Notes under the pieces: generated by a model
Seen by the model: the letters and a program-made list of their open reading frames with translations, nothing else
Told to the model about the DNA's origin: nothing
Database searches by the model: none
Source: CAJGBR01 sp045637425
Lineage (GTDB): Bacteria; Bacteroidota; Bacteroidia; Bacteroidales; Rikenellaceae
Direction of reading: 5' to 3'
NCBI GenBank assembly: GCA_045637425.1
Contig: JAZTZL010000013.1
Span: 1 to 52,474, forward strand
DNA: 52,474 nt
Made by a program: the position numbers and the translations under genes
Shown here: piece after piece, positions 32,003 through 40,933 of the stretch
How the letters are laid out: each line of letters opens with the position of its first letter
Position numbering within the stretch: the stretch's first letter is position 1

Positions 32003-32767
32003 ATGAAAAAGATTTTACTCGCTCTTATGAGCATTGCCTTAATGGCAGGAAGTGCTTTTGCACAACAGAAATTACAGGAGGTTGTTTATCTCAAAAATGG
32101 AAGTATTGTTCGCGGTGTTATCACAGAACAAGTCCCTGAAAAATCGTTAAAAATTCAGACGGCAGATGGCAGTGTGTTTTCTTACACTATGTCAGAAGTT
32201 GAAAAAATCACAAAAGAACCAGTTGCAAATGTGATTAAAAGAATTGATGGCATTGCTAAAAATTATGAAAAATCGTATCAACGTATTCAAGTTGGGTATG
32301 GTAGAATAGGTATTGAGGTGGAAGATATGATGAATGGACCATCATTAATCTGGACAAAAGGCATTAGCTTACACCACAAAACACCTGTTTATTTGCAATT
32401 TGGGGCTAATGTATTTTATGGATCTGGAACTGGAAATTATGCAGATACGAAATTCATCTCGGTTAATATTCCCGTTGCAGTTGCGTATCAATTTACTAAG
32501 ACATTTTCTTTATACGGAGGTTTGAATACTCGTGGAAATATTTTAGGGAAAAAAGGAACTTATGATGGCTGGGGAGACAAAAACGATTCAGATGATTGGT
32601 TTAGTGGTGAAGATGCCGCAAAACGATTCAACTTTGGTTACATTTTGGGTGTAAATTTCACACATAATCGATTTACGTGGGGATTAGAATATGTACGTGA
32701 TTTTACCGAATTTATGGCACGGCACCGACTGAGTTACATCGGAATTTCTGCAGGTATCAAGTTCTAA
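32003..32767 (+). CDS. exported Bacteroidetes protein of unknown function (predicted outer-membrane barrel)
   Basis: 254 residues. Signal peptide KKILLALMSIALMAGSAFA, cleaved near residue 20. The N-terminal mature part has a small beta module found in many Bacteroidales exported proteins (EVVYLKNGSIVRGVITEQVPEKSLKIQTADGSVF-type; strands YLKNGS..RG and S..KIQT.DGS). From ~95 to the end there are alternating strands ending SYIGISAGIKF with a C-terminal Phe, suggesting a beta barrel. It follows leader copy B and is alone in its unit, terminating at 32785-32819. Function unknown. Confidence 0.78.
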   Translation: MKKILLALMSIALMAGSAFAQQKLQEVVYLKNGSIVRGVITEQVPEKSLKIQTADGSVFSYTMSEVEKITKEPVANVIKRIDGIAKNYEKSYQRIQVGYGRIGIEVEDMMNGPSLIWTKGISLHHKTPVYLQFGANVFYGSGTGNYADTKFISVNIPVAVAYQFTKTFSLYGGLNTRGNILGKKGTYDGWGDKNDSDDWFSGEDAAKRFNFGYILGVNFTHNRFTWGLEYVRDFTEFMARHRLSYIGISAGIKF

Positions 32768-32784
32768 CATCTAAAAACTAAAAC

Positions 32785-32819
32785 AATCCAGCCTATCTCC
32801 AATCGGGGTAGGCTGGATT
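32785..32819. terminator. bidirectional terminator
   Basis: AATCCAGCCTA / TAGGCTGGATT perfect 11-bp stem between the exported-protein gene (+) and pepE (-); T-runs on both sides. Confidence 0.9.
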
Positions 32820-32842
32820 TTATTTTGGGGTGATAATACACA

Positions 32843-33553
32843 CTATCGGTTCATCAGGAACGAGATATCGTCCGTAGCGTTATATTCGCGTGTCTCCTCT
32901 CCGTAGTGGAATACGCGCAACGGACGCTTACCTATCAATGTCAATTTGTCGTCCTCTACCAAGAACATACAACCTTCACGCAAACCGGCTACGTACATTT
33001 GGCGGTTTGCCGCGATGTACTCGATGATGCGTTGTTCGCGTGTTTCGCCAGCGTGTCCATCAGGGTGTGCGTCCAAATAGTGAGGATTAATCTGGAATGG
33101 AATCAAACCCAATGTATTGAACGATTGAGGTTCAACAATCGGCATATCGTTCGTTGTGCACAATGTCGGACAAGACACGTTTGAACCTGCACTCCAACCA
33201 ATGTACGGAACTCCCGCCAATACTCTTTCACGAATAGCGTCCATTACACCTGTCTCTTGCATACATTTAACCAGGTGGAAAGTATTACCACCACCGACTA
33301 CGATAGCCTTAGCGTTGCGAATCGCATCTGCCGGATTCTCAAAGTTGTGTACAGACTCAATCTTTGCTCCAAAATCATTAAAACGATTCTGAACCTTTGT
33401 GAGATATTCATCGTAAGAGAATGAAACTGCAGCATAAGGCACAAAGATGATTCCATCTTTGATATCGCCTAAAAATTGATTAATGTTTTCTTTCGGATAT
33501 TCGAGATATGCTTCACCTGCATTTGTCGAATTGCTTATCAAAAGTAATCTCAT
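32843..33553 (-). CDS. pepE: peptidase E (S51 alpha-aspartyl dipeptidase)
   Basis: 236 residues. Nucleophile serine in the GWSAGSN elbow near residue 122, IVVGGGNTFHLVKCM oxyanion region, and the later DAHPDGHAGETREQRI. It hydrolyses dipeptides with N-terminal aspartate in the cytoplasm. Upstream of purN on the same strand, 33 nt apart, so probably co-transcribed with it. Confidence 0.92.
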   Translation of the reverse strand: MRLLLISNSTNAGEAYLEYPKENINQFLGDIKDGIIFVPYAAVSFSYDEYLTKVQNRFNDFGAKIESVHNFENPADAIRNAKAIVVGGGNTFHLVKCMQETGVMDAIRERVLAGVPYIGWSAGSNVSCPTLCTTNDMPIVEPQSFNTLGLIPFQINPHYLDAHPDGHAGETREQRIIEYIAANRQMYVAGLREGCMFLVEDDKLTLIGKRPLRVFHYGEETREYNATDDISFLMNR

Positions 33554-33586
33554 AATTTATATATATTAAAGGTTATTTGTTCAGAT

Positions 33587-34165
33587 TTATTCAGAGTAAA
33601 ATATTCGTTTGATTTCGGTCTCTGCCACGATGGGGAAATAGGCGTATTCGAGTCGGTGAATCTTCTGTGCCAGTGAGTCTGGAGTCTCCCCCTCCTCGAG
33701 CGCTACGGTAGCCTGCAACAGAATGTCACCACTATCATAATGTTCATTAACCAAGTGTACGGTAATTCCCGAGAATTTTTCTCCCGCAGCTACAACTGCT
33801 TTGTGCACATTGTCGCCATACATACCCTTGCCGCCATAGTTTGGCAACAGTGCCGGGTGTACATTTATTACTCGCCCCTCATATTCTTTGAGAATATCCT
33901 GCGGCATCAACCACAAGAATCCTGCAAGAATTACATAGTCGGTCTGCGCATCACGCAGCATTTTCAATACCTCACCAGAGTTGAACTGCTGGCGATTGAA
34001 AGCTACGGCTTCAACCCCGAGTCTCTTTACACGCTCGAACACAAACGCATCAGGCTTGTTGCAGAGCACGATTCTGACCTTAGCCAAATTTGAATTCTCA
34101 AAATGGCGAATGATATTTTCGGCATTGGTTCCGCTGCCGGAAGCGAATATTGCTATATTTCTCAT
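33587..34165 (-). CDS. purN: phosphoribosylglycinamide formyltransferase
   Basis: 192 residues from ATG 34165. NIAIFASGSGTNAENII phosphate-binding loop, catalytic triad region VNVHPALLPNYGGKGMYG (Asn/His) and HLVNEHYDSGDIL (Asp). It transfers formyl from 10-formyl-THF to GAR in purine synthesis. Divergent from acpP. Confidence 0.94.
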   Translation of the reverse strand: MRNIAIFASGSGTNAENIIRHFENSNLAKVRIVLCNKPDAFVFERVKRLGVEAVAFNRQQFNSGEVLKMLRDAQTDYVILAGFLWLMPQDILKEYEGRVINVHPALLPNYGGKGMYGDNVHKAVVAAGEKFSGITVHLVNEHYDSGDILLQATVALEEGETPDSLAQKIHRLEYAYFPIVAETEIKRIFYSE

Positions 34166-34340
34166 TGTCAATATATTATCAAATATTGTGCAAAAAATAT
34201 TGTCAAAAAGTTTGAATTCGATGCCAAAGTTAAGGAAAAAAGTTATACTTTTGCAAAAGATTCGGGCTAAATATTTGTTTTTTTACAATATTTACGTCAG
34301 AATCAAAAAGAGATTATTGTTGAACTTAAAAAGAAAAAAC

Positions 34341-34574
34341 ATGTCACAAGTAGCTTCTAAAGTCGTTGAGATTATCGTAGAAAAACTGAGCGTAAATGCA
34401 GAAGAAGTTGTTCCTGCAGCTAATTTCCAAAACGACCTTGGTGCAGATTCACTGGACACCGTTGAACTCATTATGGAATTTGAAAAAGCATTTGACATTT
34501 CTATTCCAGATGAAGACGCTGAAAAAATTGCGACCGTTGGAGACGCTATCTCTTACATCGAGTCGAAACAGTAA
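34341..34574 (+). CDS. acpP: acyl carrier protein
   Basis: 77 residues. Four-helix ACP with the phosphopantetheine serine in GADSLDTVELIM (residue ~37) and acidic helix II. It carries growing fatty-acyl chains. TACTTTTG box at 34246-34253 is the likely promoter, giving a leader of about 80 nt. Followed by fabF, the usual partner, after a 133-nt gap with a large hairpin. Confidence 0.97.
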   Translation: MSQVASKVVEIIVEKLSVNAEEVVPAANFQNDLGADSLDTVELIMEFEKAFDISIPDEDAEKIATVGDAISYIESKQ

Positions 34575-34592
34575 TTCAGATGCCGTTAAAGT

Positions 34593-34648
34593 GCAATATC
34601 AACTTGTTCCCTATTCTGTAAAAAGAACGGGGAGCAAGTCTGAATTGC
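34593..34648 (+). other. large hairpin between acpP and fabF
   Basis: GCAAT...ACTTGTTCCC (34593-34611) pairs with GGGGAGCAAGT...ATTGC (34629-34648); a competing outer pairing is TTCAGA (34576-34581) with TCTGAA. No T-run follows. This could be an mRNA processing or stability element that sets the high acpP : fabF ratio. Confidence 0.5.
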
Positions 34649-34707
34649 GTCTTTAGCACACTAGTAAAACTGATTGTTAAGCACAACAAAATATCATAAT
34701 TAATTAT

Positions 34708-35955
34708 ATGAAACAAAGACGAGTAGTTGTCACTGGTATTGGTACTTTGAACCCGCTGGGAAACAGTCCTGAAGAATATTTTATCAACCTCGAAAATGGT
34801 GTTAGCGGCGTAGCTCCTATCACTCGTTTTGATGCTTCTAAATTCAAAACACGTTTCGCAGCTGAGGTTAAAGGCTATGACCCACTGAATCACTTCGAAA
34901 GAAAAGAGGTGAAAAAATATGACCTCTTTGCTCAATTTGCACTTGTTGCAGCTGAACAGGCTGTCAAAGATTCTGGTCTTGACCTCGAAAAAACAAACCT
35001 TGAAAGAGCCGGCGTAATCTGGGCTTCTGGTATCGGAGGTCTCGGTTCATTCTACAATGAAGTTAAAGATTTCGTGGAGGGAGGTTTTACTCCGCGAATG
35101 AGTCCGTTTTTCATTCCTCGTATGATCGCTGACATCGCAGCAGGTCATATCTCGATGAAGTACGGATTCAAAGGCCCGAACTATTGTACAGTTTCGGCGT
35201 GTGCGTCATCTAACCACGCACTTATCGATTCACTCAATATGATTCGCAACGGACAAGCTGATATCATCTTGACTGGTGGCTCTGAAGCTGCTATCAACGA
35301 ACCTGGTATCGGTGGTTTCAACGCAATGTCTGCAATCTCAACTCGCAATGATGACCCGCAAGGCGCATCTCGTCCGTTCGACAGAGATCGTGATGGTTTC
35401 GTTATGGGTGAAGGTGCAGGTGCACTGATGCTCGAAGAATACGAACACGCAGTTGCTCGTGGTGCAAAAATATATGCCGAATTGTGCGGCGGTGGTATGA
35501 GTGCAGACGCATATCATATGACAGCTCCCGCATCTGATGGTAACGGTGCACGTCGTGCTATGCAAGCTGCTTTGGCAGATGCTGGTATGAATCCCGAAGA
35601 TATTGACTACATCAACACTCACGGCACATCTACTCCGGTTGGTGACGTAGCTGAAATCTTGGCTCTGCAATCTACATTCGGCGATGCACTCTACAACATC
35701 AACATCGGCTCTACTAAGTCTATGACAGGTCACTTGTTGGGTGCAACAGGCGCAATTGAGGCTCTGGCTGGTATTATGGCAATTACTAAAGGTATCGTGC
35801 CTCCGACCATCAACCTCCAAAACCGCGACGAAAAGATTGACCCGAAATTGAATCTGACAGAAAACGTAGCTCAACGTCGTGATGTTCGCGCTGTTATGAG
35901 CAACACTTTCGGATTTGGTGGTCATAACTCGACAGTCATCTTCCGCAAATTGTAG
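34708..35955 (+). CDS. fabF: 3-oxoacyl-[acyl-carrier-protein] synthase II
   Basis: 415 residues. Thiolase-fold KAS: catalytic Cys in TVSACASSNHA near residue 165, and two histidines in INTHGTSTPVGD and STKSMTGHLLGATGA, followed by the Gly-rich NTFGFGGHNSTVIF. It elongates fatty acids by condensing malonyl-ACP with acyl-ACP. In an acpP-fabF-rnc cluster, an order shared by many bacteria. Confidence 0.96.
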   Translation: MKQRRVVVTGIGTLNPLGNSPEEYFINLENGVSGVAPITRFDASKFKTRFAAEVKGYDPLNHFERKEVKKYDLFAQFALVAAEQAVKDSGLDLEKTNLERAGVIWASGIGGLGSFYNEVKDFVEGGFTPRMSPFFIPRMIADIAAGHISMKYGFKGPNYCTVSACASSNHALIDSLNMIRNGQADIILTGGSEAAINEPGIGGFNAMSAISTRNDDPQGASRPFDRDRDGFVMGEGAGALMLEEYEHAVARGAKIYAELCGGGMSADAYHMTAPASDGNGARRAMQAALADAGMNPEDIDYINTHGTSTPVGDVAEILALQSTFGDALYNINIGSTKSMTGHLLGATGAIEALAGIMAITKGIVPPTINLQNRDEKIDPKLNLTENVAQRRDVRAVMSNTFGFGGHNSTVIFRKL

Positions 35956-35970
35956 TCACGAAGATAGAAG

Positions 35971-36708
35971 ATGAATTTTTTACTTCGTCCTTTTAGACTA
36001 AGGTTCGGAGCAGATAAAGAGTATTATAGGGCTATTCACAATGTCTTTGGAATTTGTCCCGATAATATTGAACTCTATAAATTGGCACTTATTCACCGTT
36101 CGGCCTCGATAACACTCGAAGATGGCCGAACGATGAATAATGAGCGTTTGGAATTCTTGGGTGATGCCGTTTTAGAATCAATTGTTTCAGACTACTTATT
36201 CATTGAATTCCCCGACAAAAGCGAAGGTTTTCTGACAAAGTTGCGCTCGAAAATAGTCAGCCGAAGTACTCTGAACAGCATTAGCACCGAAATAGGCTTG
36301 AATAATTATGTTGTGCTGCAACACAATGCAGCTCACAGCCAGAAGCATCTATATGGTGATGCATTTGAAGCTATGATTGGTGCAATTTATCTGGATAAAG
36401 GCTACAATTTCATCAACCGATTGATTATAAATAAGTTCCTTAAAGAATTTTTTAATATTGATGAGTTAATTCAAACCGAGACCGATTTTAAGAGTCGGGT
36501 TATTGAATGGGCTCAGAAATATCACAAGCAGATTAAGTTTGAAACCGAGCCTGCCGAAAATTACTCGGAAAATATGCCGGTATTCAAATCATTGATAGTA
36601 ATCAACAACCGTGAAGAGGGTTGCGGTCGCGGGTCGTCGAAGAAGGAGGCGGAACAGGCTGCAGCAAAGGCTGTGATGGACAAAATTAATTCGGTAGATG
36701 AAAACTAA
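35971..36708 (+). CDS. rnc: ribonuclease III
   Basis: 245 residues. Endonuclease domain signature NERLEFLGDAVLES (residues ~52-65) with catalytic Glu/Asp, further HLYGDAFEAMIGAIYLDKG, and a C-terminal dsRBD (~165-240: GCGRGSSKKEAEQAAAKAVM). It processes rRNA and other double-stranded RNA. 15 nt after fabF, overlapping yraN by 11 nt. Confidence 0.95.
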   Translation: MNFLLRPFRLRFGADKEYYRAIHNVFGICPDNIELYKLALIHRSASITLEDGRTMNNERLEFLGDAVLESIVSDYLFIEFPDKSEGFLTKLRSKIVSRSTLNSISTEIGLNNYVVLQHNAAHSQKHLYGDAFEAMIGAIYLDKGYNFINRLIINKFLKEFFNIDELIQTETDFKSRVIEWAQKYHKQIKFETEPAENYSENMPVFKSLIVINNREEGCGRGSSKKEAEQAAAKAVMDKINSVDEN

Positions 36709-37066
36709 TAGTGATAAAACTGAAATCGGACAGAGAGGCGAAGATGCCGCTGTCCGATTTTTGTATTCGCAAGGGTTTGACATATTGCACAGAAATTGGC
36801 GTAGCAGTAGATACGAAATTGACATCATAGCCCGCAGTGAAAATGTAATCCACATTGTTGAAGTTAAATGTCGCAAATCAAATGGACTAACCACGCCATA
36901 CGATGCGATGACTGCAAAGAAGTTCGACTCATTGGTGTCGGCTGCGCAGCGCTACATCGAGCAGTATAATGTTGATTGTGAAATTCAGTTCGATCTGATT
37001 GCAGCGACGCACTACCCCGACGGAAATATCGAGATCGACTACGTTCCAGACGTCAGACCTTTTTAA
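36698..37066 (+). CDS. YraN family (UPF0102) endonuclease-like protein
   Basis: 122 residues. PD-(D/E)XK-like core: GQRGEDAAVRFLYSQGFDILHRNWR, then EIDIIARSENVIHIVEVKCRKS with the D...E-x-K set. Family function is unclear; a Holliday-junction-resolvase-like fold is known. It overlaps rnc by 11 nt. A stem AGCCTC / GAGGCT near 37096-37133 may end the transcript. Confidence 0.9.
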   Translation: MKTNSDKTEIGQRGEDAAVRFLYSQGFDILHRNWRSSRYEIDIIARSENVIHIVEVKCRKSNGLTTPYDAMTAKKFDSLVSAAQRYIEQYNVDCEIQFDLIAATHYPDGNIEIDYVPDVRPF

Positions 37067-37186
37067 CGCAGAAGTTACAAACAATCAGAGAAGTTTAGCC
37101 TCGAGTATATAGTCCCAAAACACGTTTAGAGGCTTAGAAAAATGTATAGAGAGGTTCGCCAAAGTATAGAGCCCCTCCCCGGGAAA

Positions 37187-37807
37187 TTACTTGCGACCTG
37201 AGAAATTTATTTTTGATTCGTTGCCGTTGAGCAGTCTGCGAATATTTTTCGAGTGTGTGAAAATCAACAGCAATGAAATCACACAACAGGTTATGATCAA
37301 AGATGCAGATCTTTCGCCGAATACGAATACGACATAAATCGGCAGCAATACTCCTGCCGACATCGAACTCAACGAAACATATTTGGTCAGAGCCAATATC
37401 ACAATAAACGATGCCAAACATAAAAGAACCGCAGGCCAATAAACAGCCAACATCGCACCAGCCAGAGTCGCTACACCCTTACCGCCTTTGAATCCCGCAA
37501 AAATAGGGAATATGTGTCCGAATACAGCCGCAGCCAACAATCCGATTTTTAAGTTAAACAACGGATCACTGCCAGCAAAGTAGGGTGAGAATGCAGCCAA
37601 CAAAACTGCAACAAAACCCTTCAGCGCATCAATCAGAAATACAAACAATGCAGCCTTTTTACCCAGCACTCTCAATGTGTTGGTAGCACCCGCATTGTGA
37701 CTGCCATATTGTCTGACATCAATACCATAAAAACGTTTGCCAATCCATACGGCACTCGGAATCGACCCCAACAAGTAGGCTCCTATAATTAGTAAAACAA
37801 TAGTCAT
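37187..37807 (-). CDS. plsY: glycerol-3-phosphate acyltransferase PlsY
   Basis: 206 residues, about five to six TM segments. Conserved cytosolic motifs: GSIPSAVWIGKRFYGIDVRQYGSHNAGATNTLR (S..P; GS.N.GATN) and FKGGKGVAT (G-GKGVAT), with the later GSD-like region. It transfers acyl from acyl-phosphate to glycerol-3-phosphate, the first step in phospholipid synthesis. Promoter box TACTTTTG at 37830-37823. Confidence 0.94.
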   Translation of the reverse strand: MTIVLLIIGAYLLGSIPSAVWIGKRFYGIDVRQYGSHNAGATNTLRVLGKKAALFVFLIDALKGFVAVLLAAFSPYFAGSDPLFNLKIGLLAAAVFGHIFPIFAGFKGGKGVATLAGAMLAVYWPAVLLCLASFIVILALTKYVSLSSMSAGVLLPIYVVFVFGERSASLIITCCVISLLLIFTHSKNIRRLLNGNESKINFSGRK

Positions 37808-37933
37808 AGTCTAAACTTTTTGCAAAAGTACAATTTTTCTTCCTAAAATTTATGCTGTTTGCCGTAAATAATGTAATTTTGCAAGATAGGTTTAATTCAT
37901 TTTTGTAAAATTAACATTTTTGTACACAATTAT

Positions 37934-38842
37934 ATGGGAGCATTAGCAGAAAAATTAAAAGATTCGAAATTCTGGAAACAGGGCGTCTATCTAGTTGTAG
38001 GTAGTTTTTTGATGGCAATTGCCTATGTTTTATTCATCACTCCATATCAAATTATCCCCGGTGGAGTCTATGGTATCGGTATCGTATTGAATCACTTTTG
38101 GCCCAATGTTATGGTTGGAACATTCGGCCTGTTTATGGATATCCCGCTGTTGCTGATTGCGCTCAAAATGTTCGGAGCAAAGTTCGGTGGCAAAACAATC
38201 GTAGTATCTATATTGTGTCCTCTGATGATGAATGCTCTGACAGTATTGTTCGGGGGAACTGACCCTGCTACGATTTTGGGCGGTAATATTAATCTTTCTG
38301 ATGATATGCTGCTGGCGTGTCTGTTCGGTGGTACGATTTTCGGGCTCGGACTCGGGTTGGTATTCAAGACCCACGCTACGTCGGGCGGCTCGGATATCAT
38401 CGCAATGATTGTTCATAAATACACTCATATCAGATTGTCGCGCGCGGTGCTGATTGTCGATTCGAGTATCACACTGATTGGTGTTGCCGTATTCGGCGAG
38501 TGGCTGATGCCGATGTATTCGCTTATCGTGATTTTTATGAGTTCGAAGATGCTCGAATTTGTCGTAGATGGCGGCTCGAACAACAACGTGCTGTTCATTT
38601 TCTCTGAGAAAAAAGAGGAACTCGAACATCTTATCCTCCACGAAATGAAACGTTCGGGTACATACATTTCGGCTAAGGGAATGTACACAAAAGAGGATAG
38701 GAATATGATATTTCTTGTCGTAAGCCGTCGCGAAATTTCGAGAGTCAAAGAGTATATCCATCAGGTTGATCCAAAGGCTTTTATCGTGATTTCAAATGCT
38801 CACGACATCTACGGAGAAGGTTTCAAGTCAATAGAAGAATAA
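37934..38842 (+). CDS. YitT family membrane protein (DUF161 + DUF2179)
   Basis: 302 residues. Five to six TM helices in residues ~15-200 (GGVYGIGIVLNHF, TSGGSDIIAMIV, the two DUF161 motifs), then a cytosolic DUF2179 ferredoxin-like domain (GTYISAKGMYTKEDRNMIFLVVSRREISRVKEYIHQVDPKAFIVISNAHDIYGEGF-type; motifs KGMYT..., DP.AFi.i..a.ei.GeGF). Unknown transport or sensing role. TAATTTTG box at 37874-37881. Confidence 0.9.
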   Translation: MGALAEKLKDSKFWKQGVYLVVGSFLMAIAYVLFITPYQIIPGGVYGIGIVLNHFWPNVMVGTFGLFMDIPLLLIALKMFGAKFGGKTIVVSILCPLMMNALTVLFGGTDPATILGGNINLSDDMLLACLFGGTIFGLGLGLVFKTHATSGGSDIIAMIVHKYTHIRLSRAVLIVDSSITLIGVAVFGEWLMPMYSLIVIFMSSKMLEFVVDGGSNNNVLFIFSEKKEELEHLILHEMKRSGTYISAKGMYTKEDRNMIFLVVSRREISRVKEYIHQVDPKAFIVISNAHDIYGEGFKSIEE

Positions 38843-38854
38843 AATCGAACTCTG

Positions 38855-40921
38855 ATGAAAAAAGAGAAATTTTTAAGGTTTTCGGTATACATCATCGCAG
38901 CGGTATTGATGCTGGGAATGATGCCAAATTCTGGCAAATTTCTTGGCGATTATCGTGAAGGCGAACGTTGGAATCACGCTACGCTGAAGGCTCCGTTTGA
39001 TGTACCAATTTTCAAGAGCGATGCTGAAATCGAGAACGACCGCCGCAACGCAGAAGAAAACTACATACCCGTATACAGACTTAACACACAGGCACGCCAG
39101 CAAGCTTTGAGTCTGGTTAAAGCAGAGTTTTCTATTAACGACCGACAGATGGAGATTCCGCGCCCATTCTTGAGCGATGATCTGACCGAACGTCAGGCTG
39201 TGGGCGTAGCATTGGCTCGGGTGCTGAACGAGATATACGACAAGGGCATTTTGTCGAACAAGGATAAGTTTGCCACCGACCAAATATCGGGAGAACAACT
39301 CATTCGTGTGGACAATGGCGAACGCATCGACCAGATATCAATAAACGAATTGTACACTCGCGAGAGTGCCATTCAGCGTTTGGCAGAAAAGATGGCGACG
39401 CTGCCCGAGCGAATCTCTAAAAAATATGGCGATTTGATGTTGGCCAATTACATCTCGCCGATGTATGAATATGACGAATCGTTCAATGAGAAACTAAAGG
39501 CAAGTGAATTGCAGGAACTTCCCGCTACGCGCGGCATAATCAGCAGAAATGAGGTGATCGTATCTGCAGGTCAATTAATTGATCACGAAGCATTTGCTCG
39601 TCTTAGTTCGCTATCTAAAGCATTAGAACTGAATGTGTCAGAAGGGAATAGTCTGGTTATCAGAATCGGTTACTTTATAATCGTAGTCATACTGATGGTG
39701 TTGAGTTATATATTCTTGCGCTATTTCAGGACCGAATTCTCGAAGGAAATCCGCAACGTACTCTTTACGCTGACCATATATCTGCTTATGGCGCTATTGT
39801 GTTCATCTGTAGTACATACCCAGTGGCTCAATATTTATGTTATACCATTCGCCATCGTACCTATATTCGTAATGACATTCTTCGATGTGAGAATGGCTGT
39901 GTTTGAATTTGTAGTATCACTCTTATTCTGTATGTTGATTGTTCCTAAGCCAATGGAGTTCTTCTTAGTAAATTTCGTCGCAGGTATTGTGGGACTATTC
40001 GTATTGAGAAGTTCATACCGCAGAAATCGTATGTTTTTGGCTACGGGAGGAGTTCTGCTCGCATCGGTCATTACATATACTGCGATGCAGATGATTCAAC
40101 TCGGAGGTTTGTCGGAAATTAAGTTTGGTGAATACTTCTGGTTCCTGCTGAGCGCAGTCTTCCTGCTGGGACTCTATCAACTGATCTACATCATCGAAAA
40201 ATTGTTCGGTTTTGTCAGTGATATTACACTGCTCGAGTTGAGTGATACGAATCAAAAACTGTTGCTCGAGTTATCGCATAAGGCTCCGGGTACGTTCCAG
40301 CACTCGATGCAGGTGGCAAACCTCGCTGAGGCCGTAGCAAAAGTTGTCAGAGCAAATCCCCTGCTGGCAAGAACAGGTGCATTGTATCACGATATTGGAA
40401 AGATAGCAAATCCTGAATATTTTGTCGAAAACCAGACTGCAGGCTACAATCCCCACTCGAATCTATCGCCTGCAGAGAGCGCTGCCGTAATACGCAGTCA
40501 CGTTAATGAAGGTGTTGCACTGGCTCATAAGAACCGAATTCCGAAAGTGGTACTCGAATTTATTGAATCTCACCACGGAACCTCACTCATATATTACTTC
40601 TACTCAAAGCAGATGAATCTGACTCCCGATGATGTACATCGTGAAGATTTTGTCTATCCGGGGCCATTGCCTCGAGGTAAGGAGGTGACTATATGTATGA
40701 TTTGTGATGCCGTAGAAGCAGCTTCAAGAACACTCGAAGAGTATTCAATTGACTCAATCTCTGATCTGGTGGATAAGATTGTCGAGATTCAGACTCGTGG
40801 TCACCAATATGACCAATCGGAACTTTCGCTTAAAGAGATTGCGGCCGTTAAGGAAGAATTGAAAATTAAACTTGCAAATATATACCACGCGCGAATTGCA
40901 TATCCCGAGCGTGGAAAATAA
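38855..40921 (+). CDS. 7TM-HD (PgpH-like) phosphohydrolase
   Basis: 688 residues. N-terminal TM, extracytoplasmic 7TMR-HDED domain (~40-270), seven TM helices (~275-445), then a cytosolic HD domain with HSMQVANLAEAVAKVV, LYHDIGKIANP and a later H..RSHVNEG plus SHHGTS. The family includes PgpH, which hydrolyses cyclic di-AMP. The HD residues are intact, so the enzyme should be active; c-di-AMP is inferred from the family, not seen. Ends 12 nt before miaB. Confidence 0.9.
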   Translation: MKKEKFLRFSVYIIAAVLMLGMMPNSGKFLGDYREGERWNHATLKAPFDVPIFKSDAEIENDRRNAEENYIPVYRLNTQARQQALSLVKAEFSINDRQMEIPRPFLSDDLTERQAVGVALARVLNEIYDKGILSNKDKFATDQISGEQLIRVDNGERIDQISINELYTRESAIQRLAEKMATLPERISKKYGDLMLANYISPMYEYDESFNEKLKASELQELPATRGIISRNEVIVSAGQLIDHEAFARLSSLSKALELNVSEGNSLVIRIGYFIIVVILMVLSYIFLRYFRTEFSKEIRNVLFTLTIYLLMALLCSSVVHTQWLNIYVIPFAIVPIFVMTFFDVRMAVFEFVVSLLFCMLIVPKPMEFFLVNFVAGIVGLFVLRSSYRRNRMFLATGGVLLASVITYTAMQMIQLGGLSEIKFGEYFWFLLSAVFLLGLYQLIYIIEKLFGFVSDITLLELSDTNQKLLLELSHKAPGTFQHSMQVANLAEAVAKVVRANPLLARTGALYHDIGKIANPEYFVENQTAGYNPHSNLSPAESAAVIRSHVNEGVALAHKNRIPKVVLEFIESHHGTSLIYYFYSKQMNLTPDDVHREDFVYPGPLPRGKEVTICMICDAVEAASRTLEEYSIDSISDLVDKIVEIQTRGHQYDQSELSLKEIAAVKEELKIKLANIYHARIAYPERGK

Positions 40922-40933
40922 ACGAAAAACGAT

